NCBI GenBank assembly: GCA_027422505.1
Contig: JAPQWV010000005.1
Coordinates: 11,847,501-11,911,500, forward strand
From: Craterostigma plantagineum
Taxonomy: Eukaryota > Streptophyta > Magnoliopsida > Lamiales > Linderniaceae
Direction of reading: 5' to 3'
Length of the DNA: 64,000 nt
Part shown: in pieces, positions 10,702 to 22,973 of the stretch
Layout of the letters: each line of letters starts with the position of its first letter
How positions within the stretch are numbered: the stretch's first letter is position 1
Position numbers and translations under genes: made by a program
Notes under the pieces: model-generated
Seen by the model: only the letters and a program-made list of their open reading frames with translations
What the model was told of the DNA's origin: nothing
Database searches by the model: none

Positions 10702-12705
10702 TGTTGAGGTGTATGCCCTAGATGCCGTACGAGGACTGGGAGTACGAGGGCAATTTTGTAATTTAGTAGTGTTTAGAAATGTAACTGGATTATCTTTCAT
10801 TTATGGAATGATTGAATATTCCAAATAAATAAATTAAACGGCAAATTATTAATTAGTCTAATGATTTCACCTTGTAGTCTACGTGAATAAGACAAATTAA
10901 TGAAACCATAATATTGGCAGTTCAATTACTGATTCTGTGGGGACAGAGAGGGGGCACCAGTAAGCTGAGATACTGTAATATTAAATTAGTCAACAAGTCT
11001 AAGTCTCCAGTAGAGTGACTCAATTGACGAGTATGACTTGTTTGTCATTGGGTCCAATACGGTTGTGCCAACCGTTCACTTGGGAAGTGGGAGCCCGTGA
11101 CATTGATACAAGATGAATAAGGAAATTATCTATATTTGGACACTTACTTGTAATCGAATGATCACACGCTTGGATTGCCCTTGATCGATCGATTGACTGT
11201 AGTAGTCTACGTGAACCTTAGACCGAAAGGGTTAACTCTTTGTTGGTCTTAGGGTCTTGACTTGTCACTAGTTTGCTAGGCCCGTCTTGCCGGTGGCATG
11301 GGTCAGCGGTGAAATGCAGTCTTGAATTTCGATGAGATTGCCGGTTGAACTGCGGAGCGGGATTTACGGTCTCGATTAAATTCGAGGTTAACGTCCTATG
11401 GCAAGTTTAATGTGCGGGAATTTACCCAAGACTCTGGCCAGAGCAAATAACTTACACGCGATAGTCGCGGAGGGCAGTTTAGGTATTTCACCGAGACAAG
11501 CGACATAGAGTCGAGTTTTGTTAGTTTGACTATGCGTGACTTTCACTCGACCGGGACAAACATAAATGGTTTATACGTAGGACGAAAATCTAAAGTCGGT
11601 TCATGGATTATGATTTGATCAAATTCGTACTCAACTTGAGATCTGTTCGGCACCACGGGGCTGGCTAGGTGAATGTCGAACTCCTAGATTCCTCCTAGGC
11701 CGGTTGAGACGAACCAAGAGAATCGGGCTTAAAAAGGGTAACCGACACAACATCTATATCAGAGAGACTAGGCTAGGTCCTAGATTGAGAGTCTAGGGTT
11801 TGGGGCTTGGCCAAAATCTCAAGTGGCCGAAAATGCAAAGTTTGACTAGTGAGGGGTAAAATGATCTTTTCTCCTCACGAAATATTTTGAAATAAGATAT
11901 TGCTCACTTAATATTTTGTATATGATTTAAATTAGATTTAAATCTTCATTATTGTTTTAGAAAAATAATATATTTAATTTGGAATTAAATATAATATATT
12001 AGATATATATATATAAATTTCGATTTTAATTATTAATTAATTTCGAAAATTATTAAATATATTTATATTTGATATTGTATATTTAAGATATACTAATATA
12101 GTATTTTAATTAATTATTATTCTAAATATTTCATTAATTGAATTTAAAGTTTGAATTTTCAATTCATAACTTAGTAAAAACAAGACTTAGTAAAAGAGGA
12201 GGTGGTTGAGGATTTTTCTCCCACCCTCAACCTAATTTCGTCCAGCTCTGGGTAGTATAATAGCGTTTATGAAACCCTAGCTTAAAGAAGAAGTTGATTT
12301 TCGAAATCCAAAAAAAAGGAGAAGGAAAAGGCTTTCTCGTTCTACATACTCTCATCTCTCTCGGCCTTGTTAAGACTCGAGGGGCAGCCGAGCTTGAATC
12401 TAGCCATTTTAAACAAGCTAGGGCTGGGACGTTGTAAGGTACCGGCGTGACGATCTTGTGCAAAGAAACTTGTTCGTGTGCTTTTGGCTAAGGAGAGGGG
12501 CACTACACCTCAAGGAAAAGAAGGGTTAGAAGCTAGCAACCTTCACGAGTGTCGTCAAGGTATCATGGCTGAAAACTCTGTCTTTTGTGTCATTATATTC
12601 TTGTGTTTGTAACCGAGCGATCTTGCAACGGCGGGAAGCCCCGAAAAATTTTAAATTCCGCCTTTCAAGGAACGTGGGTCCGGGAAGCCTCGGGGAATCC
12701 CAACA
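10702..12705 (+). mobile_element. Solo LTR of a copia element (2004 bp)
   Basis: Starts TGTTGAGGTGTATGCCC, ends CCCAACA, with a perfect 5-bp duplication ATGTC on both sides and no PBS or internal region. The same family supplies the LTR fragment of CopD (17290-17441). It shares several blocks with the CopC LTR (GGGTCAGC, TTAGACCGAAAGG, GGGCTTAAAAAGG). The strand follows the LTR orientation. It formed by recombination between the LTRs of an element that had inserted into CopE gag. Confidence 0.9.
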
Positions 12706-12710
12706 ATGTC
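12706..12710. repeat. Target-site duplication ATGTC (right)
   Basis: Pairs with 10697-10701. Confidence 0.9.
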
Positions 12711-13038
12711 GTGTGAATGGTGTCCCAAATTTCTTTGGCGCTGCTCAGGAACATCAACATGTCGCTGATGTCTGATGTCATTATATTCCATAGCCATGAC
12801 ATCACCATGGAGTCTTCTACATCCCATGCATTGAAGGTGGGATCTGTTGTTGTCGGGGCTGGCTTAATGAGAGGCGGTCCAACTTTCCTTTTCCCTTTAA
12901 GAAGGTCTTGACAAGTTGAGACCACTTTAAATAATTTTTCCCATTTAGCCGATGAGCAAGTTGAATATTTTGCAGTTCCCAATGGTTGGTGTTTCCTGTT
13001 ATTGCACTCACTCCTGATACGCTTGAGGAAGATGCCAT
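12711..13038 (-). pseudogene. CopE gag, N-terminal part
   Basis: Starts MASSSSVSGVS, then HRLNGKNYLKWSQLVKTFLK. A one-base frame change near 12820 leads into the WDVEDSMVMSWLWNIM segment. The fragment ends at AKEIWDTIH where the solo LTR inserted. The family is the copia gag (UBN2/retrotran_gag type), which forms the particle shell. Confidence 0.75.
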
Positions 13039-13068
13039 GAGGATACACTTGTGTTGCTCGATGCTTTA

Positions 13069-13081
13069 GGGCTCTGATACC
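13069..13081 (-). other. Primer binding site of CopE
   Basis: Minus-strand GGTATCAGAGC just inside the LTR end TTTAACA. Confidence 0.7.
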
Positions 13082-13082
13082 T

Positions 13083-13292
13083 TGTTAAATTGAGAGAACT
13101 TGTAGAGTAACTTACTTTCTGACTGTTATTTTTGCGGAGATAGATTCAACCCTATATATAAACATGTAGATCATATCTAAGATCATATCTATGATCATAC
13201 CTAAGGAAGATATCATACCACATATTATTAGGAACTAACCAGCCCAAATCTAGGAACTAACTTAATATTCAAATATTCGAAATATTTTGACA
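13083..13292 (-). repeat. CopE 5' LTR
   Basis: About 210 bp, minus strand TGTCAAAATATT to TTTAACA, with a TATATATAGGG TATA box. Contains a short tandem of ATCATATCTA-like units. Confidence 0.65.
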
Positions 13293-13312
13293 TGGAGACA
13301 TGTTGATTATTT

Positions 13313-13645
13313 GAAGGTAAATGTTTAAAAAGAACCGATCAAAGGCGAGTCAATGTAAGAAGTTTCCTTTGAACTCACAGGTGTAAAAACAATTGTGTAC
13401 TAAAAGAGCGAATTAAACGAAACATAACCTGCTTCACAAATGAGGTTTTGTACGCGATTTGTTTCTTTTTGTAAATGTGCATGCAGGTACATATAATTCA
13501 AAATCCTCCATCACAGAACAAAATATGTGTCGTCAAGTTTGCTCTTTCCCCATAAGTAGATATTTTTTCTTACTCTGTTATTTAAACGAAAAGTTCTTAC
13601 ATTAAAATCGCCTTTGATCAGTTCCTTTCTAAACATTTACCTTCC
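13313..13645. repeat. Foldback or MITE-like inverted repeat
   Basis: The left arm 13313-13361 and right arm 13594-13645 are about 85-90% complementary by eye (core GGTAAATGTTTA, GATCAAAGGCGA, AATGTAAGAA). The loop is about 230 bp. No clear target duplication or transposase. Confidence 0.6.
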
Positions 13646-13785
13646 AAACAGTTTTACCTTCCAAAAATCAACATGCAAGTATATTTGCGCATGCATATAT
13701 TTTGAAAAATAACAAATGCGCGCAAAAACGTCAAAAAACAAGTTTGTATCATCTAGTTTGCTCTTTAATCTTTAGCAGATACATT

Positions 13786-13790
13786 ATTAC
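13786..13790. repeat. Target-site duplication ATTAC (left)
   Basis: Matches 16980-16984. Confidence 0.85.
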
Positions 13791-16700
13791 TGTGACGACC
13801 CTCACTTTCTAATCATATTTAGTGGCGGATTTTCGCAACGTAAGTCGCGGGAGACCCGTCTAATAAAAACTTCTTCCTAAAATATGATATGTTACGAAAA
13901 TACGTAGCCCACATCATCGTAATTATACAAAAGCCGAAACCCCAAAATATATATATCATATCAAAACACCCTAACATCGCTCCACAGGTCGTCATCCATG
14001 TACAGCCTTGCCCTCAAAAGACCCTGGAGTACCGCCGTCAGCCCGCCTTAGTCGCGACGTTTCTCAACGTCCGACTCTATCGTACCTACAACACATAAAA
14101 CGTGGAATGAGCTTATAAAGCTCAGTAAGTGGAAACCATGCAATGCACGTGTCTTAATACGCAAAGGCATCCGCGCCAATGCTTCCTAATCGTGTCATAT
14201 AATTCGTGTCTTGAAATTCATGTCTTGTATTCATGTCATGAAATTCGTGTCTTGTCTTATCTTGTAGTTCGTGTCTTGTCTTGTAGGGCCCTTGGCTTAT
14301 CTTGCTATGCACCATCATGGAGCTCAAACCCACTCGGGGTAAATATATATAAATATGGACGATACTTCCATTGAGAGGCTAACCCTAAGGCGCCTTTCCA
14401 ATCTCAATGTAGTTTATCGATCCCACGGACGCTCACACTGGTAGACCCACTTTGAGGTTGCTGACACCAATTATACCCTTGGTGCCGTTTGTTTCCTCAG
14501 GGTGCATCTTCCAGGTCGCAACTTTCCGCCACATGCATGCCCTTGCCTTGAGACATGTCATGTCATGCCTTGAAATCGGTGACATAAAATCACCATGGTA
14601 GCATAGAAGAGCCATTAAATGCAAACTTTTATCGTATTTAAGCAATCATACTTGACTTATACTCGTGTCTTGTAACTTCGTATATGCACGTGATAATGCG
14701 TACGTGAATAATGCCGAAGTGCTTGTCATGCCACTTCATGTAATAATTAATTCATGTAAATAAATAAATCACATAAGGGTTCACGTAAAGTCATACAAGC
14801 ATATAATCATGTCATTCAAGCACGTAACCATGTAATTCATGCACATATAAATTTATGTGTTGTAGTTGGGATCTCCACTTACCTGGTATCCTTAGCTTAT
14901 CGTATGGTTAAATAGCTAACCTTCGAACCCTAGGTATAGAAACATATAAAATTAGGGTTTGTCAGTCTAGCTATAACTTCACGAAATTGGTTTAATTTGA
15001 AAACCCTAATTTTGACTTCTAAAATTTTGAAATCCTAAAATTTAGAACTTTAACCAAAACTGAAAATTATTATTTTAGAGATAGATTTTTATATATAGTA
15101 TAGGGTAGATCTCGATATATATATGCTACTATGGACTAAATATCTCGACATAAGGCATGAAATGGTTCTTGAGTTCTCATTACTACACATTATGATTTCG
15201 ATATTTACTCTATGCTCAAGGATCTCGATATAATCCAAGATAAATCTTGAGCTGTATGGTAGGCTAAATCTCGACATCATATACACATAAGTTTGACATA
15301 GATTTCGATATTACACATAAAAATCTCGACATGGGTTTTGAGTATAATTTTGATATCCCATTCTAAGTTTGACATGATCTCGATATGCACTTCAATCTCG
15401 ACATATTATATATATGATTCGAGATTTTCACAAATCTTCAATATAATATATCTAAGGATGTCGAGATTTATGTTGGGATTATAAATGAGATGTCGAGATT
15501 ATATATGATAACAACATGTCGAGATGAAATGTCGATATCAATATAACTCGAGATTTTCCACCACATTTCGACATTCCATTCAAAAAATTTCGACATTAAT
15601 ACTAACATAAACTTCGATATAAATCTCGACACAAGACATGCGACGATTTCGATATTAATTAAACAACACCTAAGGATTTCGATATGAGTTTCAGGCTTGA
15701 TTTCGAGATTCTACCAACATGAGTTTCGACATTCTTAAATCCTTATGACGATCTCGAAATCATTCTTACCAAACTAACAGCTTCGAGATTCAAGATCTGG
15801 AAAAATCCTATCATCATTCGAAAACACCCTATAACATAATCTGTTTTCGATCAAACTCTCTTACTTTTCAAGAACAGTTTAAAGGTTGTATAAACCTTAT
15901 TTAAAACCCTAAAATAACTAGTTAAAACCCTACTTTAAAACCTGAAATTATACAAACTGTCGGCTTGCTACAGGTCTTAATATACTAAACACGAATTTAA
16001 ATAGATAGGTTAAGATGAAGATTCATACCAACTCAGCTTACAGCACCTCGGTCTTCGTTTCTTTTCTTCTCCAAGTGGTGTTCGAAATCTTCTTTATTAT
16101 GTATATGACTTCTATCGTGAGTTTTCATCTAATGGTATAAGAGTTTTCCTTCTTTTTTTTTATCCTTATTCTCATTTGGCGTGTCAACTTGTAGAAATGA
16201 CGTCTACAACTTATGGTTTAATTCTTATCTTGACTTTCCTTTAAGTAATCAAAACTTCTCTTAATGGTTATCTTATTTCTCGAGTTTATTAACTGATTGA
16301 ACTTTATCTCTCGAAATTATATATCTCGAGATTTAGAGCTTTTGAGTTTAAGAATATCGAGCTTTTCAATATTCATTGATTTCGAAGTTTCTCATTTAGC
16401 AACCTTCTTATTTCAATATCTTATAATTTCGACCTTCACTCATTTAGAGATTTAATTTAAGCTTCAAGGATTTCGATATTCAAAGGTCTCGAGGTTTTAT
16501 GTTCCGAAACCCTAATGCATCAAAATCTCTATCTAGTCCTTTCGAAATCTATTCCTACTAATTCGTGTTCCTTAGGGCACGGTATCAATACTTAATAAAC
16601 TAAACTAAATTTTCTAGGTTAGCATGTTATGTACTAAAAATCCTAAAATAAATAACTAGCCTAAATTCAAAGTCTACTTCCTAATTTATTCATGTCATGT

Positions 16701-16979
16701 TAGCATATAATATGAAATCATTTAAGCATATAAACGTCACAAAATGGGTCTCATGCAGTCACGTAAACGATATAATATATATGCATATTTATGGTGAAAG
16801 TTTGATTTCACATAGCGTAACTGAATTTAACTATGGTACCCAAAATAGAGAACAATGTATGTATTTATTTTCTTGTAGTCCTGAACTCCTTATTTAATTT
16901 GTCTGGAAGCACCGCAATTTAGGACGTCATGCCATTAATTATATTATGAATCCCGTAATTAGATTTTACGGGTATTACA
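13791..16979. mobile_element. Solo LTR, probable gypsy (3189 bp)
   Basis: Bounded by TGTGACGACC and GGGTATTACA with a perfect 5-bp duplication ATTAC. It is related along much of its length to the solo LTR 34446-37718: shared TAGCATAGAAGAGCCGT, TTATGTGTTGTAGTTG, CTTAGCTTATCGTA and terminal AATTxxATTTTACGGGTATTACA. The size and the TACGGGTATTACA end suggest a Ty3/gypsy chromovirus of the Tekay/Del kind, but no internal sequence remains to confirm it or fix the strand. The part at 15080-15800 is packed with TCGATAT/TCGACAT/TCGAGAT motifs. Confidence 0.8.
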
Positions 16980-16984
16980 ATTAC
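16980..16984. repeat. Target-site duplication ATTAC (right)
   Basis: Pairs with 13786-13790. Confidence 0.85.
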
Positions 16985-17289
16985 TTTATTATTTCTAGGA
17001 CAACGAGGATACTTTATTAATAATAATACGGATTGCACGCTATCTGAGGATGCTTTATGAGCACAAAGAATGAATCACGAAAGAAGGCGTGCATGGCGAG
17101 CCTATGTGAAATTTGCGAGATCAATCTACCATGTTTCAATCTTTTTCATTTTTGAGAAGGAAGAAGATAGATGTTCTCCAATGTTTCTTGAGTTCGTCAT
17201 AGATGTCATTCTCTCTCCTCGTTTCAGATGGTTCAAGCTGCTATGAGGCTTGAAGAAAAGCAATCAATAGTGAGTACGTGAAAACAGAT
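16985..17289. other. Unclassified sequence
   Basis: About 300 bp with no recognised gene or repeat. The right boundary with the CopD LTR fragment is approximate. Confidence 0.35.
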
Positions 17290-17441
17290 TAGTGGTATTG
17301 GTTATCGAATAATAAATTAGTTTCGAATAAAATCATTACATTAATCGAAGTAATCAAATTACATCACTAAACACTACACAATTACCAAATTGCCCTCGTA
17401 CACTCAGTCCTCGTACGGCATCTAGGGCATATACCTCAACA
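17290..17441 (-). repeat. CopD 3' LTR fragment
   Basis: Minus strand TGTTGAGGTATATGCCC closely matches the first ~150 bp of the solo LTR at 10702. It is preceded on the minus strand by a polypurine tract (AAGTGGGAGAT, 17442-17452). The rest of the LTR is missing. Confidence 0.75.
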
Positions 17442-17455
17442 ATCTCCCACTTGCA

Positions 17456-18297
17456 CTAACGCCACGCGCTATCATATCTTAACCCTATTTTATCGATGTG
17501 TCGATCGAGCACTGCCTGTGGTAGTGGCTTCGTGAACGGGTCCGCTGCATTCTCTGCAGAGGCGATTTTTTGTATGGCTATCGAGCCATTTTTCAAAAAA
17601 CATCGCACGTGGTATTTTCTCTCTATTTGTTTGGATTTACTGTGAGCATGTGGTTCCTTAGCTTCTGCGATTGACCCGCTGTTGTCGCACCTCAATGGCA
17701 GCGGGCAATCCACTATGCTAGGTACCACTTGTAGTTTCTCCAAGAACTTGCGTATCCAAACACCCTCCTTGGCAGCTTCTGAAGCTGCGATGTACTCCGC
17801 CTCAGTGGTGGAATCAGCAGTTGTGCTTTGCTTGGAACTTTTCCAAGACATTGTGCCACCATTGAGCGTAAAGACAAAACCTGGACTTTAGGTCATCCAC
17901 ATATGATTGGAAGTCCGAATTATATCCATCGACTTTTAATTCTCCTGTACCATAAATCAGTATCAAGTCCTTAGTCCATCTAAGGTACTTCAAAACTGTC
18001 TTTACTGCCACCCAATGTTCCTTACCACGGTTAGCATGAAACTTACTCACTAAGCTCACAACGTACGCTATGTCCGGTCACATGCAAGCATCGCATCCAT
18101 CAGGCTACCCACAGCTGAAGCATAGGGGACTTCACTCATCTCTTGGCTTTGTACCTCATTCAGAGGAGACATAGCCTTTGAGAGATGAATACCATGCCTC
18201 ATAGGTAGGAACCCTTCTTAGAGTCATCCATCTTAAACCTTTTAAGAACTTTATCTAAGTAAAGGGCCTGAGACAAGCCTATTGACCTTATAGCCCT
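17456..18297 (-). pseudogene. CopD copia RNase H and RT end (minus strand)
   Basis: The open C-terminal part (17456-17851) carries the copia RNase H signatures TTADSTTEAEYIAASEAAKE, LRCDNSGSI and ADPFTKPLP and ends at a normal stop. Upstream, SLVSKFHANRGKEHWVAVK (about 18000) is the RT to RNase H junction, with frame breaks. The gene is cut at 18297 by the 5' LTR of CopC. The missing 5' part is not seen on the far side of CopC, whose 3' LTR is truncated. Confidence 0.8.
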
Positions 18298-20177
18298 TGG
18301 TAGGAATATGCCCTCGAATGCTATACGAGGATTAGATTGTATAGGGCATTAGCTTATTTATCATGCGACTTCTTATGTAATAAAATATTTTCGTGTGTTT
18401 ATTGAAAGGCATTGTTCGTTTATTGATATATGAGTTCTTTGCTTAGTATTCGATAAAGCAATAAATGAACAAATCTAAATGTGTCGAGTTGAGTCACTGT
18501 TCTCGATGGGCACGAGAGAGGAACGCACCAGTGGACTCTTAACCCCGAACATTAAAAGTCCGTAAGCATAAGGCTCCAGTTGGGTGCTGGATAACCGATC
18601 ATGACTTATTTTCGATGACCTATCGTGTTCCGATACCCCGCTTGGAAGCGGAGGTCATGACTTGTGATACAAGTCGAATCAATGGATTGAATAGTTTCAT
18701 GGACACTGACTCACGGGTCGTACGGTCGAATATGGCTTATTACTCAAGGAGTGTTAATGACCGACGATAACACTATAGTCTGCGTGAACCTTAGACCGAA
18801 AGGTGCTTTGACGGAGTTGACTTCGAAGTCTCGACTGTCACTGGTTTCCCTCGACCCGATTTGCTGTTGCATGGGTCAGCGAGCCAGATGCAGTCTTGAT
18901 AACGATTTATGATTGTCGGGCTCAGACAGCAATGTACGGATTTGCAATCTTGTAAGTAGTCGAGACATGTGTCCTATGTGGATGGCGACAGGAAATTACG
19001 AAATGCTTGGCTAAGGTATTGAACTAACTCATGTTAGACATGGAGGGTAGTTTGGTAATTTGTCGCGTCTACGTTTTATCATAGAATCGAGTTCAGTGAG
19101 TTTGACATTGACCATGGCTCTCACTCGATTAGGACACAGCTGAAGGGTTTATATGTAGTACTATAACCTATAATAAGGTTCTGGAATAAAGACTGGGTCG
19201 AAATCGAATCGGGTTACGGTCCGGTACTGCGGGATTGGCTAGGTAACTACTGGACTCTTGGATTCCTCCCTTGCCGATTGAGTCGAACCTAGAGAGTCGG
19301 GCTTAAAAAGGATCATCAACGTATACCGAGAAGGAGAAAAGTGTTTTGGGCCTTAACGGGCCTTGTGCCGTGCCTTAATGGGCCTCGGGACATTTATTGG
19401 ACCGACGTTGGACTTCACATGAAACTAACTTTAAGACTTGGGCTTGGCCAAGTGCTTAATAGGCTTGAGGGTAAAATTGGATCTTAAGCTAACTTCGAAA
19501 TATGCCTTTGAGGGTATTTTCGAAATTTACTTATTTGTTGTGTATAAATATGGAAATAAAATATTCGGAATATTATTTATTTTAAACTGAAAATCGAAAT
19601 ATATATGGGATAATTTTCGAATATTTAATCCACATTTAAGATATTCTATTTGGAGTAAATATCTAAAGTTAGTAAGGGTAATTATGCGTTGTTTCCTTAA
19701 TTGATTTGGAATCAAAAGGAAAGAGATATTTATGGCAAAAAGATCTCACTGGATCATGGCTTAAAATTCGAGGCCAAAAATTTCGTGTCCTACCCTAATA
19801 TAAAAAGGGTGAAACCCTCGTCCAAAACAACAACATGTTACGCGCACAAAAAACACACCGAAACACACACACCTTCTCCTGAAGCGACAGAACAGTTCCC
19901 TCAAGCCATCTTTAGAGAATTGATTCCGTGGTACACTGCGAGATCGGCGTGACGATTTAATGCCATCCACCACCATCGACGTAATGTTGAAGAAAAGGAC
20001 GAGGAGCTGCCACTCGCTTCAACTGGTAAATATCTACGGATTTGACCTGCCCTATTACGTGTCTATCTATTACTATTCTGATCCGAGCTACGAGGGCAAT
20101 TGGGGAACCCAGAAAATTTTTGTTCCACACCGAACCCAGGGACGTGGCGTCTCCGGGAGACACTGGGTAACCCAACA
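18298..20177 (+). repeat. CopC 5' LTR
   Basis: Starts TGGTAGGAATATGCCC and ends CCCAACA. The beginning matches the 3' LTR at 38940, and the end is fixed by the PBS one base later. Length 1880 bp. The left flank GCCCT has no visible partner because the 3' LTR is truncated. Confidence 0.85.
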
Positions 20178-20178
20178 G

Positions 20179-20190
20179 TGGTATCAGAGC
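20179..20190 (+). other. Primer binding site (tRNA-iMet) of CopC
   Basis: TGGTATCAGAGC one base after the LTR. Confidence 0.88.
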
Positions 20191-21226
20191 AGGCGCTCGT
20201 GATCGGAACCATAACGTGTTTAAATTAAAACCGGAACATGGAAGACGATCGAAAGACAACACTGTTTGACCGACGTGGGGCTGATCGATGCGTCGTTTGC
20301 CATCCCACGGCCACCACCTCGTGTGGCGTGGCCGATGAGGCAGCCACTATCAAGACCGGAACGTGGGCAGCCGTGGGCGGCGGTGCAATCCGGCCGCGAC
20401 TGCAAGTTGCGCGCGGCTGCGCGCTCATACGATCGGGCTGCTCGAAGCCGTGATCCCTGGGTCTGGCACAGGCCATGGTGGCTCCGGTGCCATTCCAGGG
20501 TGGTGCCGTCGCGTCGAGCGGCTGCGATGACAAGCAATCAGCCGCGGTAAAATTCTGCCGCAGGCTGAAATTGCGCGCGACGCGTGCGGCGTGGCATTGC
20601 CTGCGGCAGCGGTTCCAGCTCCGGCCTGGACTCCGCGCCGATGGCCTACTCCGTCGTGGCTCTTCGGCGTGTCTTGACGGCTGGGGGATTTGAGTCGCGG
20701 CGGCTACGTTAGGGCTTCACGCTCAAAGCTTTAACGGGCCTTTTTAATGGACTTGGCCTGTTTAAGGCCCAATTTTCGTTTCTTTTTAAAATCATGTAAT
20801 TATCAACATGCTCGTTATGAATGTGATTTAAGGCGCACTTGTTGGTTTATGAATTTGGTTTCCGGGTCATTTGTTAAGGACATCCCCCCAGGTTGTACTT
20901 GTTTTATACGGGTTGTTCGGGACTTATGATCCCCCCCGTGTTGTAATTTATAGATTTATTAGATTAGACTTAAATACGAACACGAGGACCCATTTGATGG
21001 ATGGTGACCCCCCCTGGTGGTGACAACAAGGTGGTGGTGTTCGGTGACTTTGCCGTTCGAATGACGAAGGACGTTTGACGACTCCAAGACTCGTGCGACG
21101 ACACGAAGTCTTTTGGAGACGCATGTAATAGGGATACCCGCTTGTGTTGTCTTGTAGTTTATTTTCTAGGATTAATTTACTACCTACGTGCGTGTTGGTT
21201 TTTGAAATGATATGCATGTTTTATGT
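20191..21226 (+). other. CopC leader, first part
   Basis: Non-coding DNA between PBS and the CopA insertion, with a GC-rich core (20270-20700) in which overlapping open frames occur on both strands. None matches a gene family. The leader resumes at 31289. Confidence 0.6.
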
Positions 21227-21231
21227 GCTCT
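21227..21231. repeat. Target-site duplication GCTCT (left, CopA)
   Basis: Identical to 31284-31288. Confidence 0.92.
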
Positions 21232-21583
21232 TGTAGAGTACCATTTGTAATTGTGCTTTGATTTCATTAGTTGTCCTTGTAATTAGGGGCTTTATTTGTG
21301 TTTGTACTTAGTTTAGGTTTTAGCTTGTTATTTATACCAAGTATGTTTGGTATAAATACCTTGTACACATTTGAGCTTAATAGAGAATTTTAGTCAATTG
21401 ATCAGAAAGGCTTCACAATCCAACTCTAGAGAGAGAAAGTCAGAAAACATTCTCTCACTACACGTATTCTCTCTCGAAGTTATTCAACGAAGGTTTTCGA
21501 TCGAAATTCTATTTCTATAATTCTAATCGGTTTCCTTAGGATTGATGTCTAGGATCGTAGAGTTGATAAATTAGGACCTAACA
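21232..21583 (+). repeat. CopA 5' LTR
   Basis: 352 bp, TGTAGAGTAC to CTAACA. A 12-bp inverted repeat (TATTTATACCAA 21329-21340 / TTGGTATAAATA 21347-21358) contains the TATA box. Confidence 0.92.
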
Positions 21584-21585
21584 AT

Positions 21586-21598
21586 TGGTATCAGAGCA
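21586..21598 (+). other. Primer binding site (tRNA-iMet) of CopA
   Basis: TGGTATCAGAGCA two bases after the LTR. Confidence 0.9.
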
Positions 21599-21599
21599 G

Positions 21600-22640
21600 A
21601 TTCGTTCTGTTTTGAATCGAAAATTGTTAGAATCGGATCGAAATTTAATTCTGGAACTGTTCCATCGAAGAACAGTTTTGGCGCGAAATTCATTTTTGAT
21701 CTGATAGCTCAATTTTGTGCTTATTTGATTTGAATTTGATGTTTCTGTACTTGCTTTAGTGCTAAAAATCGTTTACGATTAGATTGGTTGTGTTTAGAAC
21801 ATCAATTTAGCAGATTCGATTAGATTTGAGAAGTTACTTTTCGCGCGTAGAAATCTTAGAACACGTTCTGATTTTGCTCAAATTTGATATATTTTGCTTC
21901 ATGACGTGTTTAATTGTTTGTTCGTGCGTATTCATCAGCTGATTACGAGCACAAACCATATAATTTCGCGGTCTAATTCATTGTTTTTTGCTGAAATCAG
22001 TGTTAATTAGGGTTCTAAGACTATTTGCGCGATTTCAATTTTTCTCGCTAGAGTCTTCGATCGAAAACTTTGCGCAATAATTTTCTCGGTCAGACTCTAA
22101 GTCAGCGCTAAAATCGTCGTAATCAGAAGCGATTGTAGTTGAAAAGTTTCTCGAGCGTTATCAAGCGAACATTTTTTTCGACGAGACCAATTTTGACATT
22201 TGCGCTCGCAAAACTTTCTGTCGAAAAACATTTTCGGTCAGACTATTAAAGTTTGACCTAGCGAAAATCATTTACGGTCGAAAAACTTTTCCAGTCAACG
22301 AATCTATTTTGACACAGCGAGAAACTTACGAAACGTATTGTTTCTTGCGATCGAAATAAATTCACGATTCTGAAATTTTTCTCGATCGAAAGATTTTGAG
22401 CAATTTTCTTCGCTCGTAAAATTTTTCGCTGACAGACTTTCTCGCACGAGAATAGTAACGACTACATTTTACTTCGACAAAATTATTTTCGATCAAACTC
22501 TAAAGATTGAATCGAAAAAAATTCTCGACTGCTTTAGAATCAAAAGCTACGAACTAATTTGCTACTTGTGAAGCACATAACATCAGTCCAAATCAACAAA
22601 ACAACAAACAAAGATCCTTCATCAACTCAAAAAACAAAAA
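21600..22640 (+). other. CopA leader with TCGATCGAAA-type motif repeats
   Basis: A non-coding kilobase dense in TCGATCGAAA, TTTTCGxTCG and CGCTCG/CGCTGA variants, especially 22020-22510. The same vocabulary returns at 26637-26930 before the extra module. Confidence 0.75.
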
Positions 22641-22952
22641 ATGGATGCTTACTCTCTTGGAAACGACAATCGTCCTCTAATTCTCAAAATAGGCGAATAC
22701 ACAGTGTGGAGGAGTCAGTTCTTGAATTTCATTGAGCTTAAAGATCAGGCTGAAGACTTGCTTAAATCACTCTTTGAGGGACCAGAAGTATTATATATAA
22801 ATCAAGAAGGTGATAGCTCGAATAATCCTCCAGTCGAACCCACTAGGCGAGTGAAACTACCTAGCGAGTACGACGATACTGAGAAAAGAAGAGTGAAGGC
22901 AGATCTGATGGATGCTAACTACTACTCCAGGAAGCTTCAACTTACAAAATAG
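22641..22952 (+). pseudogene. CopA gag N-terminus (truncated)
   Basis: MDAYSLGNDNRPLILKIGEY and TVWRSQFLNFI align with the gag start of CopB (MDSFSMGND.. at 42225). After VKAD the sequence jumps to a segment that in CopB lies just after the zinc knuckle (NYYxRKxQL), so the capsid core and CCHC finger were deleted in one event. A TAG stop follows at 22950. Gag would form the intracellular particle; this remnant cannot. Confidence 0.75.
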
Positions 22953-22973
22953 AAGGAAGCTAGAGTAGCTCTA

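Larger units (their letters stand above)
9871..13292 (-). mobile_element. CopE: degenerate minus-strand copia element split by a solo LTR
   Basis: Read right to left: 5' LTR (13083-13292), iMet-type PBS (13069-13081), gag (12711-13038), interrupted by the solo LTR 10702-12705, then gag (10375-10696), a decayed zinc-knuckle stretch near 10150-10200 and protease around 9880-9945. CopF truncates it at 9870. Gag shows the NGKNYLKWSQ motif common to one copia gag family. Several stops and frame breaks are present. Confidence 0.75.

Noticed and set aside
20220..20693. Overlapping 70-105 codon frames in GC-rich DNA
   Set aside because: Low stop frequency from high GC; frames overlap on both strands within the CopC leader.
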